Positions 23,283-29,316 of a stretch of 34,220 nt of DNA are shown one piece after another. This DNA comes from JBEIVB01 sp040374085 (GTDB lineage Bacteria > Bacteroidota > Bacteroidia > UBA4408). The position numbers and the translations under genes are program-made. The stretch lies in assembly GCA_040374085.1 (NCBI GenBank), contig JBEIVB010000018.1:1-34220 (forward strand). The letters are read 5' to 3'. How positions within the stretch are numbered: the stretch's first letter is position 1; every line of letters begins with the position of its first letter. Below the pieces are notes generated by a model. The model had not been told where the DNA came from and searched no databases. It saw nothing but the letters and a program-made list of their open reading frames with translations.

Positions 23283-24503
23283 ATGGCATGTGGAAGTTGT
23301 GGTACGGGGGCCAATGGTTTGCCCAAAGGTTGCAACAACAATGGAGCCTGCGGAGCAGGCGGTTGTGGCACCAAACTCAGTGTTTTCGATTGGTTGGCCA
23401 ACATGGAGTTGCCCAAAGGTCAAACTCGCCCCGATGTTGTTGAGGTACGGTTCAAAAATACCCGTAAAGATTTTTTCAAGATTGAACCCGATCTGATTCT
23501 CTCTCCCGGTGACGTGGTTGCCGTGGAGGCCTCTCCGGGGCACGATATTGGCGTTGTTTCCCTCACCGGCGAGCTTGTTCGCCTTCAGTTGCGCAAACGC
23601 TTTCCAAAGGGCCAGGTGCCGGAGATGAAGAAAGTGTACCGAAAGGCCAAACAGACCGACATCGACAAATGGCAGGCTGCACGAGAGTTGGAAATGCCAA
23701 CCATGCTTAGGGCCCGCACCATTGCTGTGGAAATGAAACTCAACATGAAAATCAGCGATGTTGAATATCAGGGCGATAAAACCAAAGCCGTTTTCTTTTA
23801 CACGGCTGAGGATCGCGTTGATTTTCGTGACTTAATCAAACGCTTGGCAGATGAATTCAAAGTGCGTGTGGAAATGCGCCAAATCGGTTCTCGCCAAGAG
23901 GCCGGGCGTTTGGGAGGAATTGGAACATGCGGTAGAGAGTTGTGCTGCTCAACATGGCTAACCGACTTTAGGTCCGTTTCCACCAGCGCGGCTCGCTACC
24001 AACAATTGTCGCTCAACCCATTGAAACTGGCTGGGCAATGCGGAAAGCTTAAGTGTTGTTTGAATTTTGAGTTGGATACTTACATAGATGCAATTAAAGA
24101 CTTTCCGGAGGCAACCCCTAAAATCAACACTCAGGCGGGCAGAGCTTTTCATCAGAAAACGGATATTTTCCGCCGCATCATTTGGTACAGCTACGAGTCA
24201 GATCCATCTAATTTCATTGCTCTTTCCGTAGATCGAGTTAAGGAACTAATTGAGAGCAACAAAAAAGGAGAGGTTCCGGCAGAGCTCGCGTCCGAAAAAT
24301 TGGTCGTGAAGCCAAAAGCACAAGAAGAAATGTATTATGAAAATGTGGTAGGGCAAGATAGCCTGACTCGTTTTGATCATTTGAAGAAGAAGAAGCGGAA
24401 AAAGAAGCCGGGAAAGGGCCGTAAGCCTAACATTGCCACAAATCCCACGAATGCCACCAATGCCACCAATGCCACCAATGCCAGCAAGGATAAACCTGCA
24501 TAA
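23283..24503 (+). CDS. PSP1-domain (RicT/YaaT-like) protein
   Basis: The 406-residue cytosolic protein carries the PSP1 C-terminal domain known from B. subtilis RicT (YaaT), part of a complex acting in RNA processing and development. An N-terminal cysteine cluster (Cys3, Cys6, Cys17, Cys23, Cys28) and two further groups (GTCGRELCC near 217-223 and GQCGKLKCC near 252-258) suggest Fe-S cluster binding, as reported for the Ric proteins. Conserved blocks are VVEVRFKNTRK, RIGSRQEAGRLGG-like MRQIGSRQEAG and LAGQCGKLKCCLNFE. The C-terminus is Lys-rich (KKKKRKKKPGKG) followed by NAT tripeptide repeats encoded by a 9-bp tandem repeat. The 3' end overlaps gldH in another frame. No ricA or ricF partner is in the window. 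Confidence 0.88.
   Translation: MACGSCGTGANGLPKGCNNNGACGAGGCGTKLSVFDWLANMELPKGQTRPDVVEVRFKNTRKDFFKIEPDLILSPGDVVAVEASPGHDIGVVSLTGELVRLQLRKRFPKGQVPEMKKVYRKAKQTDIDKWQAARELEMPTMLRARTIAVEMKLNMKISDVEYQGDKTKAVFFYTAEDRVDFRDLIKRLADEFKVRVEMRQIGSRQEAGRLGGIGTCGRELCCSTWLTDFRSVSTSAARYQQLSLNPLKLAGQCGKLKCCLNFELDTYIDAIKDFPEATPKINTQAGRAFHQKTDIFRRIIWYSYESDPSNFIALSVDRVKELIESNKKGEVPAELASEKLVVKPKAQEEMYYENVVGQDSLTRFDHLKKKKRKKKPGKGRKPNIATNPTNATNATNATNASKDKPA
24441..24485 (+). repeat. 9-bp tandem repeat shared by ricT and gldH
   Basis: Five tandem 9-bp units: AATCCCACG, three perfect AATGCCACC, and AATGCCAGC; a weaker sixth unit precedes at 24432-24440. In the ricT frame they read NPT/NAT/NAS; in the gldH frame each perfect unit adds one in-frame ATG (24451, 24460, 24469, 24478) and reads MPP. 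Unit gain or loss keeps both frames intact. Confidence 0.9.
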
Positions 24504-24960
24504 GCCAATTTGGGTTATGCCCGTTTTGTTCTCCATTTTGGTGGGGTGCGATGCGCGAAGGGTGTTTGAGGAGAACAAGGCCATACCAAGTCAGTCTTGG
24601 AGCGCCAACCAGCCGGTTCGCCTTTTGGCAGACATCACCGATACGGTTCAACCTCACAACGTTTATGTAAACGTGCGCGTTACCAGTTCTTACGCATATT
24701 CGAATCTTTATCTCTTTTTGGAGACCCGCTACCCGGGTGGAAAGATGTCGGTTGATACGCTCGAATGCTTGCTGGCCGATGAGCAGGGTAGGTGGCTTGG
24801 AAAAGGATCAGGAAATGTTTGGGACAACCAAATTTTACTCAAAAAGAATGTACGCTTCCCAAGGAGAGGAGTTTATTCCTTTTTGATTTCCCAGGGAATG
24901 CGAAAGGATCCGCTTGCGGATGTTACCGATGTTGGACTTCGAATAGAGCGGGTTCCATGA
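24478..24960 (+). CDS. gldH: Gliding motility lipoprotein GldH
   Basis: The roughly 160-residue lipoprotein matches GldH, a small periplasmic/outer membrane lipoprotein of the Bacteroidota gliding/type IX secretion machinery. From the ATG at 24478 the signal peptide is MPARINLHK followed by a hydrophobic run and lipobox LVGC with the lipidated Cys24. The mature part has VFEENKAIPSQSW, VNVRVTSSYAYSNLYLFLETRYPGG and DTLECLLADEQGRWLGKGSG, the family pattern. Three further in-frame ATGs (24451, 24460, 24469) and a TTG (24433) lie upstream in the 9-bp repeat, so the true start is uncertain. I chose the last because it gives a normal-length signal peptide. It overlaps ricT by at least 26 bp and the GGGPS gene as ATGA. 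Confidence 0.88.
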   Translation: MPARINLHKPIWVMPVLFSILVGCDARRVFEENKAIPSQSWSANQPVRLLADITDTVQPHNVYVNVRVTSSYAYSNLYLFLETRYPGGKMSVDTLECLLADEQGRWLGKGSGNVWDNQILLKKNVRFPRRGVYSFLISQGMRKDPLADVTDVGLRIERVP

Positions 24961-25682
24961 GCGCCCAATCCTCTTCATTTCCTGGCGATTTAACCGGCTT
25001 ACCCAAACGTGGATTGGCCCTGTTGTTTGATCCGGATCGTTTTGACCCCGATCGTGTTTTAGCTCTTTTGCCTCTCGCGGATCTGGTGTTGGTAGGGGGC
25101 AGTGTACTCACCCACGGCAGTTTGCAAGAATGCGTTGGCTTTATGAAAACCCACAGCCCTGTGCCTACGCTTATTTTTCCGGGCAACGGAATGCACCTTG
25201 ACGGTCGTGCCGATGGGTTGCTCTTGTTGAGCCTTGTTAGTGGCCGCAATCCCGAGTTGCTCATTGGGCAGCATGTTCAGGCGGCACCTTTGTTGAACGC
25301 GCTTTCCATGCGTTGTTTTCCAACAGGATACATACTCATTGATGGGGGCAAAACCACCACCGTTTCGTACATCAGCAATACCACTCCCATTCCGCACGAT
25401 AAGCCTGAGCTTGCCGCAGCCACCGCCCTTGCAGCGGCTCTTTTGGGAATGCAGGTTGTCTACCTCGATGCGGGCAGTGGGGCAGACCGTCCGGTTCCGG
25501 CCGATACCATCGCAGCGGTTCGTAAGAGCGTGAGTCTCCCAATTTTTGTGGGCGGAGGTATTCGAAGCGCTTCTGCTGCCTCTGCAGCGTGGAAAGCCGG
25601 AGCAGACTGGCTGGTGGTGGGAACCGCCGGCGAACAATCGCACCAACTGGTTGAGGCAATTGCTCAAGAAAAACCTTTGTAA
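24957..25682 (+). CDS. Geranylgeranylglyceryl phosphate synthase family protein (PcrB/GGGPS)
   Basis: A 241-residue TIM-barrel prenyltransferase that joins glycerol 1-phosphate to a polyprenyl diphosphate. In archaea this starts ether-lipid synthesis; members occur in many Bacteroidota, where the physiological product is poorly known. Visible family features are LLFDPDRFDPDR (Asp-rich start), VLVGGSVLTHGS, TLIFPGNGMHLDGRADGLLLLSLVSGRNPELLIGQHV, FPTGYILIDGG, VYLDAGSGADRPV (phosphate site) and VGGGIRSA near 196-203. The frame extends 55 codons upstream inside gldH, but the ATG at 24957 forms an ATGA with the gldH stop and starts the conserved fold. It is followed after 15 bp by yqeY. Confidence 0.9.
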   Translation: MSAQSSSFPGDLTGLPKRGLALLFDPDRFDPDRVLALLPLADLVLVGGSVLTHGSLQECVGFMKTHSPVPTLIFPGNGMHLDGRADGLLLLSLVSGRNPELLIGQHVQAAPLLNALSMRCFPTGYILIDGGKTTTVSYISNTTPIPHDKPELAAATALAAALLGMQVVYLDAGSGADRPVPADTIAAVRKSVSLPIFVGGGIRSASAASAAWKAGADWLVVGTAGEQSHQLVEAIAQEKPL

Positions 25683-25697
25683 CCCAATTTTCAGAAT

Positions 25698-26144
25698 ATG
25701 GCCACATTAGAAGAACGCATTAATGCAGATATAAAGGCAGCCATGCTTGCCAAAGATGCAGCACGATTAGAAGCCCTGCGCGCAGTAAAATCAGCCCTGC
25801 TGTTGTTGAAGACCTCCGAAACAGGATCTACCCCCGACATGGAAATAAAAACCTTGCAGAAACTGGTGAAGCAGAGAAAAGAAGCTGCGGATATTTACGA
25901 TCAGCAGGGTAGAGCAGATTTGTCCGATCCAGAGCGCTTTCAAGCCTCCGTAATCGAGACCTATTTGCCGAAACAAATGAGCTCACAAGAGTTGGAAGAA
26001 CGCATTGCGACCTTGTTGCGCGAAATGGGCATTCAAACGCCTCAGGAAGCCGGAAAAGCGATTGGCCTTATCAACAAACAATTGGCCGGTCTGGCAGACG
26101 GCAAAATGATTGCCGATACGGTTAAGAAATTGCTTTCCGCTTAA
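25698..26144 (+). CDS. GatB/YqeY domain protein
   Basis: A 148-residue helical protein of the GatB/YqeY family, related to the tail domain of the amidotransferase subunit GatB that contacts tRNA. The start TLEERINADIKAAMLAKDAARLEALRAVKSAL, the middle KQRKEAADIYDQQGRADL and the end GKAIGLINKQLAGLADGKMIADTVKKLL are diagnostic. Its precise job is not established in any bacterium I can name. It ends the ricT-gldH operon, and its TAA overlaps the TAA of the convergent lipoprotein gene in the palindrome TTAA (26141-26144), leaving no intergenic terminator. Confidence 0.93.
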   Translation: MATLEERINADIKAAMLAKDAARLEALRAVKSALLLLKTSETGSTPDMEIKTLQKLVKQRKEAADIYDQQGRADLSDPERFQASVIETYLPKQMSSQELEERIATLLREMGIQTPQEAGKAIGLINKQLAGLADGKMIADTVKKLLSA

Positions 26145-27319
26145 CGGTAACCAATGGCAACAACGCAGTTGTTGGTTTTCAATTCTATTGAATCGGAAGG
26201 GTTTGCGGCGTTATAGAGCCAAAGATCCAAGTTTAGACCTAATTTCTGAATGCCTTGCACTCCAATTGTGGGTTGCGTTGCTTGAGAGGTGGTTATCCGT
26301 ATGCCTTGCCCAGGAGTTTGCTTGCCACTCTTTTGATTGATGTATTTTTTTTCGTTGATCTGAAACGATAGAAGGACCCTTCCGAGGTTTGGATCAACGG
26401 ATACCCAGTGGCTTTGAATGCTGGAACTGCTCGTGTGGCTATAGGAGGCAGTGGGATAATTGGGATAGAAGTGATCGCAAACCCTAAAGAACCGGCTGAA
26501 TTTTGAGACTTTCCCCTGATCGGTTACTGCGCTTACGGTTGCACGTTGTTTGTTGAAGGACTCAAGATGGGTAGTCCAAATGTTTTGTGTCGTAAAAACA
26601 GGCACTTCGTTGCTCACCTTCCACCTATAATTCTGGAAGCCGGGGGTTGCAGTAAACGCAACATGCGCATCGGGGAAGGTATCGAGCACCGCAATGGAAA
26701 ATTGAACATTCTGACTGGGCAAACGGGTATTGATCACGTTGCAAATCGAATCGCGGTTTTGGCTTCCGTTTTTCCGAATTACGAGCGCCACTTGGGCGGA
26801 ATCGACAGCAGTAAACGCTTTTTCCAATGATGGTCCTTGAACCTTATTGAAAATAGGATCAGGGGTGCCGGATCGATACGATTTATAATACCAAGTATAA
26901 TTAAAGATTCCCGTATTGATTCCGTCAGCGGTGAATTGAAAGGTGTTTGTGGTATCGCTAACCAGTTTGCGCGGCGCCCAAATGGCACCTTCTCGGGGGC
27001 CCGGTGTAAAAAAGCCTGGTGCATTGCTCAGGCCAACGGTGTTTGTCTGTACATCGAAAAATGCAATTGAGAAAAGGGTATTGCTGTTTCCAAGCGCTCC
27101 GGCGTATCGCATTACACTGTTGGAGTCCAATTCAATTTTGGGTTGCATGGTGCTCCCATCTTGCCCGGCAAAAATCTGTACCGGAGAGCCATTGATGGAA
27201 AATGAGGCACCGTAAAGCGGGTTATTGGTTGTACTGGGGGGCAATTCCCTCTTTTGGCAAGACCAATTTACAGCGCAAATCGCTAAGACAAGAAGCAGAT
27301 GTGTGAAAAAGCGGTTCAT
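26141..27319 (-). CDS. Lipoprotein of the sigma/anti-sigma-barrel operon
   Basis: A 392-residue predicted lipoprotein. The signal peptide MNRFFTHLLLVLAICAVNWSC has the lipidated Cys at about 21. The frame stays open 51 codons upstream, but the ATG at 27319 overlaps the upstream stop as ATGA and gives this signal. The mature protein is Ser/Thr/Asn-rich and beta-predicted. A middle stretch (VAFTATPGFQNYRWKVS..., TVSAVTDQGKVSKFSRFF) looks like a PKD/Ig-type fold. I recognise no enzyme motif. As the third gene of an operon headed by an ECF sigma factor and an anti-sigma-like barrel protein, it may be a surface or periplasmic partner of that signalling system. It converges on yqeY with shared stop bases. 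Confidence 0.8.
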   Translation of the reverse strand: MNRFFTHLLLVLAICAVNWSCQKRELPPSTTNNPLYGASFSINGSPVQIFAGQDGSTMQPKIELDSNSVMRYAGALGNSNTLFSIAFFDVQTNTVGLSNAPGFFTPGPREGAIWAPRKLVSDTTNTFQFTADGINTGIFNYTWYYKSYRSGTPDPIFNKVQGPSLEKAFTAVDSAQVALVIRKNGSQNRDSICNVINTRLPSQNVQFSIAVLDTFPDAHVAFTATPGFQNYRWKVSNEVPVFTTQNIWTTHLESFNKQRATVSAVTDQGKVSKFSRFFRVCDHFYPNYPTASYSHTSSSSIQSHWVSVDPNLGRVLLSFQINEKKYINQKSGKQTPGQGIRITTSQATQPTIGVQGIQKLGLNLDLWLYNAANPSDSIELKTNNCVVAIGYR

Positions 27320-28509
27320 CGATTGGCAAAAAGTTTGTAGCGGAGCAATACTCTTAATCCCAAATTTCGATCGAACCCGCCGTTGTGGTAAACCTCGTTT
27401 CGAGTTAGGTCGCGCATGCCCACATGTGCGGTTACGTTCAATCCTAAAGCCCGATTTACTTGCATACCCCAACCACCCTCAAATCCCCAATCAAATTGAC
27501 GGAATCCACTTTGGTAGCCCATAATTCCGTTTTTGGCTTGCTCACCCACCAATTGGGTCGTGCTTGTGGTGTTCACCAGCCAAGACAGAGAAGGACCGAA
27601 TGAAACAAAATGTTTGGGATGAATTTGGTAGTGCACCAGCAAGGGAACATCCATCAAATGCAATTGGCGGGTAAATACAAACCCGGTGTCTGTTTCAGCC
27701 TCCAAATCGTAGGTTGTTTGAGTGTAGGCGTATTGAGCATTAACACCGCTCCTGGGTGTGTAAATGGCCCCAAGGCTAAAGCCCAAACGCCCTTTCCATT
27801 GCATGAACATCAAACCTATGCTTGGATTCAAAACAGCGTTGAAACCAGAGTAGGGTTTAAAGCTTTGAAACAGTCCTGCGCCTGCAACAATACCCAACTG
27901 ATTTCCATGCAGATAGCGGTCGTTAGAAGGTGTTTCTGTTTGTGGGTGATGCAGGGGGTTGAAGGCCAGCCAAACAAGCTGATCGATGGGTAAGTTTAGG
28001 AATTGAGCAGGGGAGGGATAGTCCGATCGCAGCACCTGTACATCCTTTCCTCCCATCGTGTTGATTGTATTGTATGTGCGCGCATAATCGGCAAGTGTGT
28101 CCGAATTGTTTGTCGTACCTACTGACATCTGCACGTACTTCGTTTCATCATCGGAAGTTGCAGTCGGATGGTGCGATGCCTGCGCAAGAATTGGGATGTT
28201 CTGTTGGTGCGATTCTGTTTTTACGGCTGCCTGTACACCAGCATGGGCCGGTTGCCCGACGGCATTTGAGGTCAATTGAAGGCTAGACACAGTTGGAGCA
28301 GATGGCTGAGATCCAAACCAATATCCGGCACCAAACACACCAAGAATTGCAAGCCCGCCCAACACCTTCCGAGTGAAGGTTCCCAACGAAGATGTTCTTT
28401 GGTTGGGAAGCAATTGCTGAGCCTTCTCCCAATCGGCCTCCTGGTAAGGGGCAGAGAGGTTGCCGAGTCGCTCCCGCAAGATATCGTCCAATTTCTTATC
28501 CTGTCCCAT
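27316..28509 (-). CDS. Anti-sigma-like N-terminus, one transmembrane helix, and outer-membrane-type beta-barrel
   Basis: The 397-residue protein has an unusual layout. Residues 1-45 are a short charged cytosolic segment (KLDDILRERLGNLSAPYQEADWEKA) like those that open Bacteroidota anti-sigma proteins. Residues 50-66 form a single transmembrane helix (LGGLAILGVFGAGYWFG). Residues 67-210 are a low-complexity Ser/Thr/Gln/His linker. Residues about 215-397 are an outer-membrane beta-barrel-like domain of the PorT-like type (LGIVAGAGLFQSF, LHLMDVPLLVHYQI, VSFGPSLSWLVN, LGLRVLLRYKLF). There is no cleavable signal peptide. The frame is open to 28551, but the ATG at 28509 overlaps the sigma stop (TAATG). 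It also overlaps the next lipoprotein gene as ATGA. Likely an anti-sigma factor with a sensory barrel-like part. Confidence 0.82.
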   Translation of the reverse strand: MGQDKKLDDILRERLGNLSAPYQEADWEKAQQLLPNQRTSSLGTFTRKVLGGLAILGVFGAGYWFGSQPSAPTVSSLQLTSNAVGQPAHAGVQAAVKTESHQQNIPILAQASHHPTATSDDETKYVQMSVGTTNNSDTLADYARTYNTINTMGGKDVQVLRSDYPSPAQFLNLPIDQLVWLAFNPLHHPQTETPSNDRYLHGNQLGIVAGAGLFQSFKPYSGFNAVLNPSIGLMFMQWKGRLGFSLGAIYTPRSGVNAQYAYTQTTYDLEAETDTGFVFTRQLHLMDVPLLVHYQIHPKHFVSFGPSLSWLVNTTSTTQLVGEQAKNGIMGYQSGFRQFDWGFEGGWGMQVNRALGLNVTAHVGMRDLTRNEVYHNGGFDRNLGLRVLLRYKLFANR

Positions 28510-29141
28510 TACAATATACTGCTTATTGAGGCAAGAAAAAACATAGGCCACACCACGCGAAGTGCAACATTCATCAGGTGGACACCATCCAACCTTTCTT
28601 TTCTTTCAATTTGTTCCTTGAGGATGTTTTTTGCTTTCACCAGATGCCATTTGGAGGCGCTCTCAGAAATGTTGAGCATCGCAGCAATTTCTTTATGGGT
28701 ATATCCTTCCAGTACCTGTAAATTCAATACTTCTCGGGTAACCGGAGGAAGTGTTTGAACCATGCGCAACAATTCCTTTGTACGAAGATTGGCCTCGGCT
28801 TCGTTTGCAACAAAAAATTCAGAATTCTCGCGCTCCAGCTGATCGTCCTCGGGAAAGAGAACCTGTGATTTGTACTGTTTGTTTTTCCTAAACTCGTCGA
28901 TGATGACGTTCACCATGATGCGACGAATCCATACCGAAAAGGGGTATTCTGGGTTGTATCGATCTAGGTTGCTGATGACCTTTAGGAATCCCATGTTCAT
29001 GAGGTCAACAGCATCGTCGCGGCACGTGGTATATCGATAACACACCTTCATGAGTATGCCGTAGCAGGATTTATAAAGCGCCTGCTGAGCACGTCGGTCG
29101 TTATTTTTACAACCTTCTAATATTTTCGGTGCGATGTACAT
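28509..29141 (-). CDS. ECF-type RNA polymerase sigma factor with hydrophobic tail
   Basis: A 210-residue sigma-70 family protein. Region 2 (about 20-90: DDAVDLMNMGFLKVISNLDRY, FSVWIRRIMVNVIIDEFRKNK) and region 4 (about 125-185: LPPVTREVLNLQVLEGYTHKEIAAMLNISESASKWHL) are complete. The start MYIAPKILEGC at 29141 is the familiar N-terminus of a common Bacteroidota ECF group; the upstream open frame to 29204 is not needed. After region 4 the last 22 residues (189-210) are largely hydrophobic with Arg195 and Pro199, which is not usual for the group. The stop is joined to the anti-sigma-like gene as TAATG. It is preceded by a 175-bp leader/promoter region with a stem-loop. Confidence 0.92.
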   Translation of the reverse strand: MYIAPKILEGCKNNDRRAQQALYKSCYGILMKVCYRYTTCRDDAVDLMNMGFLKVISNLDRYNPEYPFSVWIRRIMVNVIIDEFRKNKQYKSQVLFPEDDQLERENSEFFVANEAEANLRTKELLRMVQTLPPVTREVLNLQVLEGYTHKEIAAMLNISESASKWHLVKAKNILKEQIERKERLDGVHLMNVALRVVWPMFFLASISSIL

Positions 29142-29157
29142 TTCAATCAAAAAATGT

Positions 29158-29195
29158 GAAGCGAGGCCGTAACCTCCCACAGTTGCCCTCGCCTC
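29158..29195 (-). promoter_or_regulatory. Stem-loop in the sigma factor leader
   Basis: Arms at 29158-29166 and 29187-29195 (GAGGCGAGG and CCTCGCTTC on the minus strand) pair over 9 bp with one G-T wobble and a 20-nt loop, 16 nt upstream of the sigma ATG. A smaller dyad GAATC-CA-GATTC lies at 29223-29234. Either could act in control of the operon; no clear -33/-7 pair was found. Confidence 0.4.
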
Positions 29196-29316
29196 ACAAA
29201 TCAATCGTTTATCCGAGAATTGGAATCCAGATTCTTTTCAACGGATACAATCGGAAATACGGACGATCTGATTTCCGCGTTAAGGGGTTTTGTAAAAATA
29301 CGCTTTTCCGTTCATC

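Noticed and set aside
24433..24477. Proline-rich MPP repeat as a functional GldH N-terminal domain
   Set aside because: It is the other-frame reading of the ricT tail repeat and would place extra residues before a complete lipoprotein signal; treated as possible alternative starts instead.
24792..24956. N-terminal extension of the GGGPS-family frame
   Set aside because: Overlaps gldH in another frame and adds non-homologous residues; the ATGA start at 24957 is better.
25059..25667. 202-codon minus-strand frame
   Set aside because: Lies wholly antisense to the strongly supported GGGPS-family gene; its length reflects codon bias of that gene.
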